Shown here: positions 41,830 to 53,547 of the stretch, one piece after another | How the letters are laid out: the number at the start of each line of letters is the position of its first letter | How positions within the stretch are numbered: position 1 is the first letter of the stretch | Source: Allolobophora icterica | Taxonomy: Eukaryota; Annelida; Clitellata; Crassiclitellata; Lumbricidae | Direction of reading: 5' to 3' | Assembly: GCA_963556255.1 (NCBI GenBank) | Contig: OY744613.1 | Coordinates: forward strand, 42,645,861 to 42,709,860 | Length of the DNA: 64,000 nucleotides | Translations under genes and position numbers: made by a program | The notes under the pieces: generated by a model | Told to the model about the DNA's origin: nothing | Seen by the model: the letters and a program-made list of their open reading frames with translations, nothing else | Database searches by the model: none

Positions 41830-44800
41830 TCCTTGAAATATATAAGCCGGAAAAGATTTCTGAAAAGCGAAAGTAAGTGTACGGGCTCAATAATCTCTCA
41901 AAATTCGTAGACGGACCACCAATCGGTGTAAGTAAGTACGGTTACTTTGTAAGAGAACAAATATGGCTAGTCTTTCAACTGTGCAAACCTTTAGCTGAAT
42001 CCGACAATAATCTTAGGGTGGCCAAAGGCTATGTCGCATTTTGCCATGCGGAAACACTGAGTTTGTCTTGTAGTGTATGATAGCGGTTGCCCTGCTTCTA
42101 ATCCTGTGTTTTGACGGGACCGGATCTTAGTCGCCAAGCGTAGATCTCTCTTTGAAGGGTATTCTCGAAGCCTCCGCTGAGGATTCCGGTATTAAACAGC
42201 ACCAGTCATCATTGTGCAACGTAGAATTCTTGTAATATACGCCAGCCAATCGGCTTCGTCCGAAAGACAAGGCGCAATATATAAGCTGGATGAGATTTCT
42301 AAAAAGCGAAAGTAAGTGTACGGGCTCAATAATCTCTCAAAATTCGTAGACGGACCACCAATCGGTGTAAGTAAGTACGGTTACTTTGTAACAGAACAAT
42401 TATAGCTAGTCTTTCAATTGTGGCAAACCTTTAGCTGAATCCGACAATAATCTTAGGGTGGCGAAAGGCTATGTCGCATTTTGCCATGCAGAAACACTGA
42501 GTTTGTCTTGTAGTGTATGATAGCGGTTGCCCTGCTTCTAATCCTGTGTTTGGAAGGGCCCGGATCTTAATAGCCTAGCGTATATCTCGCTTTGAAGGGT
42601 ATTCTCGGAGCCTCCGCTGAGGATTCCGGTATAAAACAGCACCAGTGTGCATCATTGTGCATCGTAGAATTCTTGTAATATACGCCAGCCAATCGGCTTC
42701 GTCCGAAAGACAAGGCGCAATATATGAGCTGGATGAGATTTCTGAGAAGCGAAAGTGTACGGGCTCGATAATCTCTCAAAATTCGTAGACGGACCACCAA
42801 TCGGTGTAAGTAAGTACGGTTATTTTGTAAGAGAACAATTATAGCTAGTCTTTCAATTGTGGCAAACCTTTAGCTGAATCCGACAATAATCTTAGGGTGG
42901 CCAAAGGCTATGTCGCATTTTGCCATACGGAAACACTGAGTTTGTCTTGTAGTGTATGATAGCGGTTGCCCTGCTTCTAATCCTGTGTTTGGAAGGGCCC
43001 GGATCTTAATAGCCTAGCGTATATCTCGCTTTGAAGGGTATTCTCGGAGCCTCCGCTGAGGATTCCGGTATAAAACAGCACCAGTGTGCATCATTGTGCA
43101 TCGTAGAATTCTTGTAATATACGCCAGCCAATCGGCTTCGTCCGAAAGACAAGGCGCAATATATAAGCCGGATAAGATTTATGAGAAGCGAAAGTGTACG
43201 GGCTCGATAATCTCTCAAAATTCGTAGACGGACCACCAATCGGTGTAAGTAAGTACGGTACCTTTGCAAGAGCAAATGTTGCTAGTCTTTCAACTGTGCA
43301 AACCTTTAGCTGAATCCGACAATAATCTTAGGGTGGCCAAAGGCTATGTCGCATTTTGCCATGCGGAAACACTGAGTTTGTCTTGTAGTGTATGATAGCG
43401 GTTGCCCTGCTTCTAATCCTGTGTTTGGAAGGGCCCGGATCTTAGTAGCCAAGCGTAGATCTCGCTTTGAAGGGTATTCTCGAAGACTCCGCTGAGGATT
43501 CCGGTATAAAACAGCACCAGTCATCATTGTGCAACGTAGAATTCTTGTAATATACGCCAGCCAATCGGCTTCGTCCGAAAGACAAGGCGCAATATATAAG
43601 CCGGATAAGATTTCTGAGAAGCGAAAGTGTACGGGCTCAATAATCTCTCAAAATTCGTAGACGGACCACCAATCGGTGTAAGTAAGTACGGTACCTTTGT
43701 AAGAGCAAATGTGGCTAGTCTTTCAACTGTGCAAACCTTTAGCTGAATCCGACAATAATCTTAGGGTGGCCAAAGGCTATGTCGCATTTTGCCATGCGGA
43801 AACACTGAGTTTGTCTTGTAGTGTATGATAGCGGTTGCCCTGCTTCTAATCCTGTGTTTGGACGGGACCGGATCTTAGTAGCCAAGCGTAGATCTCGCTT
43901 TGAAGGGTATTCTCGAAGACTCCGCTATGGATTCCGGTATAAAACAGCACCAGTCATCATTGTGCAACGTACAATTCTGGTAATATACGCCAGCCAATCG
44001 GCTTCGTCCGAAAGATAAGGCGCAATATATATGCTGGATGAGATTTCTAAAAAGCGAAAGTAAGTGTACGGGCTCAATAATCTCTCAAAATTCGTAGACG
44101 CACCACCAATCGGTGTAAGTAAGTACGGTTACTTTGCAAGAGAACAATTATAGCTAGTCTTTCAATTGTGGCAAACCTTTAGCTGAATCCGACAATAATC
44201 TTAGGGTGGCCAAAGGCTATGTCGCATTTTGCCATGCGGAAACACTGAGTTTGTCTTGTAGTGTATGCTACCGGTTGCCCTGCTTCTAATCCTGTGTTTG
44301 GACGGGACCGGATCTTAGTAGCCAAGCGTAGATCTCTCTTTGAAGGGTATTCTGGAAGCCTCCGCTGAGGATTCCGGTATAAAACAGCACCAGTCATCAT
44401 TGTGCAACGTAGAATTCTTGTAATATACGCCAGCCAATCGGCTTCGTCCGAAAGACAAGGCGCAATATATAAGCCGGATAAGATTTCTGACAAGCGAGAG
44501 TGTACGGGCTCAATAATCTCTCAAAATTCGTAGACGGACCACCAATCGGTGTACAGTAAGTAAGTGCGGTTATTTTGTAAGAGAACAACTATAGCTAGTA
44601 TTTCAACTGTGCAAACCTTTAGCTGAATCCGACAATAATCTTAGGGTGGCCAAAGGCTATGTCGCATTTTGCCATGCGGATACACTTATTTTGTCTTGTA
44701 GTGTATGTTAGCGGTTGCCCTGCTTCTAATCCTGTGTTTGGAAGGGCCCGGATCTTAATAGCCTAGCGTATATCTCGCTTTGAAGGGTATTCTCGGAGCC

Positions 44801-45512
44801 TCCGCTGAGGATTCCGGTATAAAACAGCACCAGTGTGCATCATTGTGCATCGTAGAATTCTTGTAATATACGCCAGCCAATCGGCTTCGTCCGAAAGACA
44901 AGGCGCAATATATAAGCCGGATAAGATTTCTGAGAAGCGAAAGTGTACGGGCTCGATAATCTCTCAAAATTCGTAGACGGACCACCAATCGGTGTAAGTA
45001 AGTACGGTACCTTTGCAAGAGCAAATGTTGCTAGTCTTTCAACTGTGCAAACCTTCAGCTGAATCCGGCAATAATCTTAGGGTGGCCAAAGGCTATGTCG
45101 CATTTTGCCATACGGAAACACTGAGTTTGTCTTGTAGTGTATGATAGCGGTTGCCCTGCTTCTAATCCTGTGTTTGGAAGGGCCCGGATCTTAATAGCCT
45201 AGCGTATATCTCGCTTTGAAGGGTATTCTCGGAGCCTCCGCTGAGGATTCCGGTATAAAACAGCACCAGTGTGCATCATTGTGCATCGTAGAATTCTTGT
45301 AATATACGCCAGCCAATCGGCTTCGTCCGAAAGACAAGGCGCAATATATAAGCCGAATAAGATTTCTGAGAAGCGAAAGTGTACGGGCTCGATAATCTCT
45401 CAAAATTCGTAGACGGACCACCAATCGGTGTAAGTAAGTACGGTACCTTTGTAAGAGCAAATGTGGCTAGTCTTTCAACTGTGCAAACCTTTAGCTGAAT
45501 CCGACAATAACC
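41830..45512. repeat. Tandem array, approximately 437-bp unit, about 8.4 copies
   Basis: The landmark CCTGCTTCTAATCCTGTG recurs at 42,091, 42,531, 42,970, 43,406, 43,839, 44,279, 44,719 and 45,155 (spacing 433-440 bp). Units differ by small indels and substitutions. Each contains AGCCAATCGGCT (CCAAT-like), about 30 bp later ATATATAAGC (TATA-like), and GTAAGTAAGTACGG. A recurring 89-residue minus-strand frame is present in some units only and is probably not coding. Confidence 0.9.
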
Positions 45513-45514
45513 CC

Positions 45515-47045
45515 AACAGCAATGTAATATGGAAACCATATGGGCTTCATATGGGATGCCATATGTCAGGGATCTCTAGATTCATCTGGTTTGCACCCGA
45601 CAGCCCATATTGAATGCATATGTGTAAACCATCTGGGCTTCACATGGTATGCATATGGTATCTATATGGCACCAGGTCATCTAAACCATATGTATGCCAT
45701 ATAGATACAAGATCTTTACCAATCTGCATTCTATATAGAATCTATAATGTTTCTATATGTAACTAGCTGATCTACAACGTATGTATGCCATATGCGATCC
45801 AATATGGCAGGGATCCCTAGATTCATGTGGTTTGCACCCGACAGCCCATATTGAATGCATATGTCCAAGCCATCTGGGCTTCAAATGGTATCCATATGTC
45901 ATGCATATGGCACCAGGTGATCTATGCCATATGTTTACCATATAGATACCAGATCCTTTACCAATCTGCATTCTATATAGAATCTATATTGTTTCTATAT
46001 GTAACTAGCTGATCTACAACGTATGTATGCCATATGCGATCCAATATGGCAGGGATCCATAGATTCATCTGGTTTGCACCCGACAGCCCATATTGAATGC
46101 ATATGTCCAAGCCATCTGGGCTTCAAATGGTATCCATATGTCATGCATATGGCACCAGGTGATCTATGCCATATGTTTGCCATATAGATAACAGCTCCTT
46201 TACCAATCTGCATACTATATAGAATCTATATTGTTTCTATATGTAACTAGCTGATCTACAACGTATGTATGCCATATCCGATCCAATATGGCAGGGATCC
46301 CTAGATTCATCTGGTTTGCACCCGACAGTCCATATTGAATGCATATGTCCAAGCCATCTGGGCTTCAAATGGTATCCATATGTCATGCATATGGCACCAG
46401 GTGATCTATGCCATATGTTTACCATATAGATACCAGATCCTTTACCAATCTGCATACTATATAGAACCTATATTGTTTCTATATGTAACTAGCTGATCTA
46501 TGCCATATGTATACAATATAGATACCAGATCCTTTGCCAATCTGCATACTATATAGAATCTATATTGTTTCTATATGTAACTAGGTGATCTATGCCATAT
46601 GTATACAATATAGATACCAGATCCTTTATCAATCTGCATTCTATATAGAATCTATATTATTTCTATATGTAACTAGCTGATCTATGCCATATGTATATCA
46701 TATAGATACCATATGCTTTACCAATCTCCATTCTATATAGAATCTATGTGGTTTCTACATGTAACTAGGTGGTCTACACCACGTGTATACCATACAGATA
46801 CCAGATGCTTTACCAGTTACCATTCTATATAGAATCTATAAAGTTTCTATATGTAACTAGGTGGTTTACACCATATGTTTGCTATATAGATAACAGATGA
46901 TGTACCAATCTGCATGCCATATGCAATATATATAGTTCCTATATATAACTAGCTTATCTATACCACATGAATACTATACAGATACCAAATGGTTTAGCAA
47001 TCTGCATTTCAAACAGAATGCTAAACAGTAAACCATCTGTGGTCT
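45515..47045. repeat. Satellite with 242-bp higher-order unit and 92-bp monomer
   Basis: GATCTACAACGTATGTATGC recurs at 45,769, 46,011 and 46,253 (242 bp apart, nearly identical). From 46,495 the period becomes about 92 bp (GATCTATGCCATATG at 46,495, 46,587, 46,679 and decaying after). The 242-bp unit is one 92-bp monomer plus a 150-bp segment. Rich in CATATG and CTATATAG palindromes. It begins immediately after the previous array. Confidence 0.9.
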
Positions 47046-47403
47046 ATTTAGCATCCATATGCATCTTCTGTAAGTAATCAGGACATCTACAACATATGCA
47101 CAACATGTAAAACACATGTAGTCTGCTTATGTAGTTTCCATTTTGAATAAACTTTATTTCACCACATATGAGCAACACAAAATAACACCCTCTATACAAA
47201 GGAAAAATAACAGAAAAAATATACACATCAATGATAAAAAATAAGCAGCTCAACTACCTGATAAGCAAATGCCTTTCATAAACATTTATCCTTAAGTCAC
47301 TAATGTTACAATTTTTCAATATATCATAGATTTCACAAAGTATCTTTTTGTCGTACAAATAATGCTTGTAGTTCATTTAGTAGTTTTAGTACTGTAGATT
47401 AAC
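47046..47403. other. AT-rich spacer, no gene
   Basis: Nothing recognised. Confidence 0.4.
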
Positions 47404-47728
47404 GGTTCCACGACAAATCGTTCACGACAAATGGTTCATGGACAAATGGTTCATAATCTTCCAGCTTCTAGGTTGTGTTTTGTTTACATTGGACTACGAA
47501 AAAGCATTTGAGCTCTATTTTCATCAAACTAGAAGCTGGATGAGCGATGAGAATATAGCTTAAACTAGAAGCTGGATCAGCGATGATGAAAATATAGCTC
47601 AAACTAGAAGCTGGAAGATCGATGAAAATATAGCTCAAACTAGAAGCTGGAAGATCGATGAAAATAGAGCTCAAACTAGCAGCTGGAAGATCGTGAACCA
47701 TTTGTCTGGCACCATTTGTCGTGACACC
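47404..47728. mobile_element. Fold-back element, GGTTCACGACAAA type, second complete copy
   Basis: Ends GGTTCCACGACAAATCG / TTTGTCGTGACACC, with AGATTAAC on both sides (47,396-47,403; 47,729-47,736). Core units (AACTAGAAGCTGGAAGATCG, ATGAAAATATAGCTC) repeat four to five times. Shorter than the copy at 31,167. Confidence 0.85.
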
Positions 47729-48040
47729 AGATTAACTTTACAATACTGCCTAACATCAAAGTCAGCCTGAAGCAGTAAACAACCAACATATATGAAAGCA
47801 CCCATCAATCATTGTGTTATTTACTTTCAAAAACCTCCAAAATATTCTGTTCCATGCATTTGTCAACCTTGCATACTTACTGATGGTAAATGAAATACAT
47901 TCACATGTAAATACAAGTAGTGGCTCACAATGTGTTTTGAATAAATGCAACAGAACAATTTCATCCATGTGTCGTTTAAAAAGCTATTATTATCAGACTT
48001 ATAAAATTTTCAAATTATTTCACTTAGGCTCAGTTTAAAC

Positions 48041-48172
48041 CACTGGCGTAAACTTGTCCAAAATATTGGGGGCATTTCGTTATTCATTCTACACTTTTTG
48101 CATTAAATGTACAGTCCATCTCAATTATTTGGGGCACGTGCCCCGGCTGCCCTCCCAGAGTCTACGCCTATG
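48041..48172. mobile_element. hAT-like MITE, 132 bp
   Basis: Ends CACTGGCGTAAAC / GTCTACGCCTATG, with a perfect 8-bp duplication GTTTAAAC on both sides. Contains GGGGCACGTGCCCC, a 14-bp perfect palindrome. Confidence 0.85.
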
Positions 48173-48329
48173 GTTTAAACTGTCTCCTGCAGTCAAAATG
48201 ACATTTGCACATCAACTGTCACAGTATAATTGCAAAGTATTTTGCTTTTCAACACATGGCAAACTCAAACACTAATGGCAAACGCATACACAAATATTTA
48301 TGGGCACCAACTATCCTGAGCACCACAGA

Positions 48330-49035
48330 TTTTGTTATACCGAACTTCATATCCATATAGGATACTCTAATTCACAAGTAACAATTATTTTCTACATAGA
48401 AGTCATTCTATCTATCAGATTAACAGTGTAATCCACAAAAACAACAAATAGGATAGGGATAACACCCCTCCTTGTCTGACACTGCAAACTAATTTGAATA
48501 TTCTAGAAAATACACAATTCCATCCTACAGCTGGAACCATCTACTAAACCAGTGTATCAAACTTATCAAAAATCTGTGTGGAATATTCTTCATCATTACT
48601 TTAAAACACAAACATTTTGATTTACTCAACAGTAGACCTCAAGTTCTGTATAAATTGCTCTATCGCAACCAGTTTTCTTCATGAATCCAGACTGAAGGCC
48701 AGAAGAACACAGCTAACAGCTATACAGCTCAAAAAGACACCTCAAACTTTGCAATATTTCCACTAAGTGTTATATCACAGTAGCTGCTACAAGATAGATC
48801 ACCTCTTTAGTTTTCACAGAAGGAATTATTACGACTCAACCAAAATCATTGGTACATATCTATAATTCACTCTGCTGCAAATAGTAATGTTAGCAAAGAC
48901 CTAACTGTATTGGTTGAGTACAGAACAGTTGTTCAGGTTCTATGGCATGCCATCAAAACCTGCAGCTTTACCGCATTTCAGTTCACATAAACATTTGATA
49001 AGGTTGAGATCTATAGCTCTGATGTCTTCTTGACC
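48330..49035 (-). mobile_element. LINE reverse transcriptase relic
   Basis: Minus-strand motifs in order: LKCGKAAGFDGMP (about 48,940-48,980; the usual GKAxGxDGIP), NLRST-type primer region remnants, and VFSRIFKLVCSVRQGG then VIPILFVVFVDY (about 48,440-48,520; the usual RQGxxLSPxLF). Many stops and frameshifts. Confidence 0.75.
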
Positions 49036-49950
49036 AGCCTAATGTTTTATAAATTTATATACTCAAGTACGCACCCCACAAATTCATCACTCAATTTCTC
49101 AATTGTAAAATATAAAAATGGAGGTTATAAGAACAGAATATGCAGAGAAGTATTACACCCCTTACTGCACACTATGCCCACAAATTAAAATACCAAAGCA
49201 ATAAAATAAGCAACCAAGACATTCCAATTAATGATCACCAACTTAACAGTGCCCATCGAATTGTTGATCGGTTAATATCATATCAATACAGTTTTACAAC
49301 TATCAAAAACATAAGTTGATGAAGAGGTCATTAACGTCAACCAAAAAGAAGTCCTACTAACCGCCTTGTGACAAGAAATGACACAGACAAGAGAAGAACA
49401 CATGTTCCCTCAAGATTAAATGCAATCCTGTGTCCAACATAAGAGTTTATTCTGGGGCATGTTCCTCAGAGTTACAGTGATATCCTAGCTGCAATCGATC
49501 ATGCTGTCGTCAGACTAGGTTGATTTCTCTATCTCTGTCATCAGAGTTTGTAAAGACTGCAGCACATTTAAGTCAGACTTCATTGTCCGTTACTGGCAAA
49601 CTTCATGTTTCACGGCTCCTACAATGCAACAAAAAGTTCACAGAAAATTAAAAACCAGATGCTTCACCCCAAAAAGAAGTTAATTATTTACAATGATTGA
49701 GCACAGAGCACTTTTTCAGAAGAGTTGTAAGAATAATAACTTTTTCTGATGTTTATTAATTAATTCAATTACATTACACACGTATAATTATATAAGTATG
49801 TATCAGACATAACTAAATATATACATATAATTGTAATTAGTAACTTCTACTGTGCCGGTGTCTTAAGCACAAAGCATCAACCGATGGCACATCAAACCAA
49901 GCCTAATATTATCAGGTCAATATCCAGAAGATCAGTCCATAAGGCAGCAG
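49036..49950. other. No gene recognised
   Basis: Contains a SINE-type fragment at 49,825-49,890 (shared with 3956-4030). Confidence 0.4.
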
Positions 49951-49956
49951 TATTAT

Positions 49957-50110
49957 TTCAGTTATGGTTTTTCAGTTACAGTTTCAGTTACCTAAGTTTT
50001 TATTTTTCAGTTACAGTTACAGTTAACTGCAATCTGATTTTTCAGTTTCAGTTACAGATTTTTATTTTTAAGTTACAGTTTCAGTTATTGTTTCAGTTAT
50101 TATTTTCAGA
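49957..50110. repeat. CAGTTACAGTTT low-complexity island, left
   Basis: Repeated TTTTCAGTTACAGTT words. A matching island lies at 51,360-51,535, so the two bracket the hAT transposase relic and a LINE end. Confidence 0.7.
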
Positions 50111-50408
50111 TGTCACGACTATTGACACACTGACCACAATTAGTATTCTGAACAGTTTCAAGAAATATTTATGCAGTAAATCAATCCGTTTACTTTAAAA
50201 GTGCCAGAGTTGGATAAGCATCCTTTCAGTAGTACTATGTCATCTCGGCCCATTGTTGGCAGGCAGCAGATGGAAGTTGGTCAAAAGAGACAGCAGAAAA
50301 ATATAAGAAGACAGCGAAGCAAAGATGTACACTCAAAGTAGAGGAACAGCAAGTGTATTACAGACCGTTGGATCTTGGAGGTTCAAGGAGAGCTCTAGAA
50401 GGCAGGGA

Positions 50409-50960
50409 CTAATGTTGGAGAGTGCAGGAGTGTCTGTTTGCATTAATTGCACCTGTCTGCTCCTTACATGGCTTCAATATTCTAGCTAGCTCTGCAAGTC
50501 GTGCCCATTCATAAAATAGCTGTGAATCCATTTTCATTTCTTCAAGCACCTTGTTCAACGTTGATTTTATTTCCAGCATTCGCCTCATTATCAAATATAC
50601 AGAGTTCCATCGTGTACTACAGTTTTACCACACTTCTGAAACAGCTTTTCTGTGGCTACTGATGAAACCCTTACGCTCTTCACAATGCTTCTGGCATTTG
50701 CAATTATGGTTTAAAAAACTGGTTATAAAAACTGGTTTTAAAAACTGGGATCTTATCAATCTCTTTCAAAACCAGCTGCAATGTGTGTGCCATGCATGGC
50801 AGTCTGTGGAGAGCTAGGCCCCTATAGCTTGCATCATTTCATGTTCAACTTCATCAATGCTCATCTCTTCCTGCCCATCATCACTATAATCGCTCTCATC
50901 GCTATCATCACTCAAGTGTTCAACCTGAATTATAGGCTGCATAGCCGTCTCCCATGAAAT
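50409..50960 (-). pseudogene. hAT-family transposase relic (ZBED-like)
   Basis: Minus strand, in order: an acidic stretch SDDSDESDYSDDGQEEMS (about 50,850-50,925); LPCMAHTLQLVLKEIDKI (about 50,740-50,800), like the CxxHxLNLVVKD motif of hAT transposases; RWNSVYLIMRRMLEIKST; then LAELARILKPCKEQTGAINA, like LEELLxLLKPFKEAT. Frameshifts and a GGTTTTAAAAACTGG duplication interrupt it. Inactive. Confidence 0.8.
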
Positions 50961-50969
50961 GAGAATAGA

Positions 50970-51330
50970 ACTAACCACAGACTAGAGTAGGATTACTGTA
51001 GAAGGCAACGATGCAGCGATTGGTTCGGTCTCGATATTTACCAGAATCCTACCTTACTTTCAAGCAACTCTGCCAGAAAGCTGACTCTAACCTTTTCTCA
51101 GCCATCATAATCAACCCAACACATGTTCTGATTCAGCTGTTACCCCCAGAAAAACAGTCGTATACTCACTGTGCCCCAGGGCACACAATAGAAGTATACC
51201 TAATGTCGACTCCTTGGCCTGTAAAACCTTTGTAATATGGATGTTATGCTTAAATCAATTTGATGAACTATGTACACCAAAGTGCAGTTAGCAGTTGGTT
51301 TGTAATAAAGGATATACTTACTTACTTACT
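50970..51330 (+). mobile_element. LINE 3' end
   Basis: Frame with LFSAIIINPTHVLIQLLPPE, like the NPxHxLxxLLPP signature, then an AATAAAGG signal and an (ACTT)n tail at 51,315-51,330. Same tail type as the elements at 10.7 and 16.8 kb. Confidence 0.75.
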
Positions 51331-51359
51331 TCCTATTCAGAAAGTAAGGAAAAAACACT

Positions 51360-51535
51360 ATTTTTCATTTTCAAGTTAACTTTGTGTGATTTTTCAGTTT
51401 TACAGTTTTTGTTTTTCAGTTTCTATTACAGTTTCAGTTATTCAGCATTTTTCAGTTTCAGTTACAGTTACAGTTAACTGCCCAACATTTTTCAGTTATT
51501 TTGCTATTTCAGTTACAGTTTCAGTTAATAGAAAT
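51360..51535. repeat. CAGTTACAGTTT low-complexity island, right
   Basis: Same words and orientation as 49,957-50,110. Confidence 0.7.
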
Positions 51536-53055
51536 AACACTGTAAGACAGAGATACAGCCTATGATGGATAAGCGATTTGAAAGAGGTAAGTTTTAAGTT
51601 GAGAATGAAATGACACAAGGGGCTGGCTGGACAGAGTAAACAGACACAGGGGCAGAATTCTAAAAAATAGGTCCAGCAACCAAAAAACGCATTCACCAAA
51701 AACAGTTCTTCATTTTGGTATGACCCCACAAAGATAATGACCTCGCTGAATAATGACAAGTCTGGAGAATAAGAACTGGTTCTAAGTATTGTTTCTGACC
51801 AGAATTTGTAAACCATGAGACCCAATTTGAAAATAATTCTTTGCTGAACAGGAAGCCAATGCAAAGATTTCAGCACATGGGTTATATGTTCAAATTTGGA
51901 TGTATTAGTTATGGCTCCAGCCAAAGAGTTCTTAAATCTCAGCAGCTTAGGCATGTTTCACCTATTGATACTAGTAAGAAGAGAGTTACAGTAATCTAGG
52001 CAACTGGCAACCAGAGATATCCTCGCAGACATGTCACGAATGAACGTATATAATTATGATGACTTACAAATGCTGTTTACACGACCAGTGAGAGACATGG
52101 TAGAAATGAAAACAATGCCTAAGTTACAAGAAGCATCTGCCAGCTTAACAAATTGAGTCACCCAGTTTCAATGACTAAAGCTGATCATATTTTAAAGCTG
52201 CTGTGGAGTGCCCAGTAACAGAAATTCATTGTTTGTTTGGTTAAAGAGTTTAGAGGCCACCACCCAAGACTTTAAGTTGCAAGACTTTAAGGACTATGAC
52301 AGACTGTCAAATGAAAATGTAGATTTTAGTATCACCAGCATAGAAATGATGGCCCAGCGAATGATTTTCCAGCACTGTGCCTAGTGGTATGAAATGTAAA
52401 CAAAAGAGGACCAAGCACAAAACTCTGTGGAACACCACATGCCAACAAAGTCCTAGATGAATAATTACCATTTAAATACACTGAGTGCGTGGACTAAGGT
52501 AAGTAATAAACCAATTTAGTGCCGGACCAGATATCCCAAAGCAGTGCTTGAGATGATGAAGAAGTAGCAAATGTAACAGACAAGTCATGTAGAACAATTG
52601 CTGTTACCTTACCCAGTCCACTGAACATACGATATCATTATGAACAGTAAGAAGTGCGGATTTCGTTGAGTGAAACTTAGGATATGCAGTCTGAAAACGG
52701 GAGATGAGTTTGATGATAGATGAGTTTGCATGCGTTCAAGGATTTTAAATGTAAAATTCAAGGTTGAGATTGGCCTGTAATTTGAGAGGCAAGAGAAGGT
52801 TTCTTAAGCAGAGGATGAACTATGGTTGAGCAAATGCAGATGGAAGGCATCCCTCGTGCATATTGATAATCAGTGTAATATATGTTACAGGACATATATT
52901 ACAGACCCAGGACATCAAAGCACTCTTTAGAAACCAAGTAGGAATGGTGTCAAGACCGGTTTTGTTAGGCAGTTGACAGAAAGTAGTCCATGATAGGAGG
53001 TGTAGAATTTGGATGGAGGAATTTGTCAGTGCAAGGGACTGACCAATTTATGCCG
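51536..53055 (-). mobile_element. LINE relic, CR1/L2-like
   Basis: Minus-strand motifs: VPQSFVLGPLLFTFHT (about 52,395-52,445; GVPQGSVLGPLLF) and HHFYAGDTKIYI (52,325-52,360; YADD altered to YAGD). At the C-terminal side are KNSLAGAITNTSKFEHIT and SLHWLPVQQRIIFKLGLMVY (51,820-51,940). Frameshifted throughout; YAGD alone would inactivate it. Confidence 0.8.
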
Positions 53056-53109
53056 TAAATCAGAAATTTTGTCTGAAAGAAAGGTAAAATATTTACATGT
53101 ACCTGTACA

Positions 53110-53345
53110 TATATATTACATGTATATGAAACCTACGCAGCATCTCTCCCCATTCAATCTGTTCTGAATGTTTCTGCTAGACTCATCGCTAGACTTCCCC
53201 GCTTTGCCCATATCTACATGCTTGATGTCCTGCACTGGCTTCCTATTGCTGCACGCATCCGTTATACGATCCTCCACCTTTTCTCTAAATCTCAGCAGCG
53301 TACTGCCCCAAAATATCTCTTTAACCCTCATCCGAACATGCCAAA
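53110..53345 (+). mobile_element. LINE fragment
   Basis: Plus-strand NVSARLIARLPRFAHI, then LHWLPIAARIRYTILHLF and RTAPKYL, the post-RT region of CR1-type elements. Confidence 0.75.
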
Positions 53346-53547
53346 ATGCAACTTAATTTGAACAAGGTGGTCTGGCCAGACCCCCTCTTTTGATATGGTC
53401 TATTCATAGGTGTGTGTTTTATATGCCAATTTTGCAAAATGTTATTAGGTTAACAAGAAATAACAGTATCAGTCTCGCCATGCAGCATAAATAATTTCTA
53501 TGATGAATTTGAAACTAAATGTTCGATCACATTATTTTGTGACAGTC

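Noticed and set aside
42567..45460. Recurrent 89-residue minus-strand frames in the approximately 437-bp units
   Set aside because: Present in only some units and broken in others, with unit length not a multiple of three; likely chance frames in a satellite.
41830..45512. Idea that the approximately 437-bp array is a spliced-leader or snRNA gene cluster
   Set aside because: TATA-like and GTAAGT words are present, but no conserved Sm site follows (TTATTTTG, TTACTTTG and TACCTTTG vary between units) and no known snRNA sequence is seen.
45753..46455. Three 72-residue frames in the 242-bp satellite
   Set aside because: They recur only because the DNA repeats; composition follows CATATG-rich satellite sequence.
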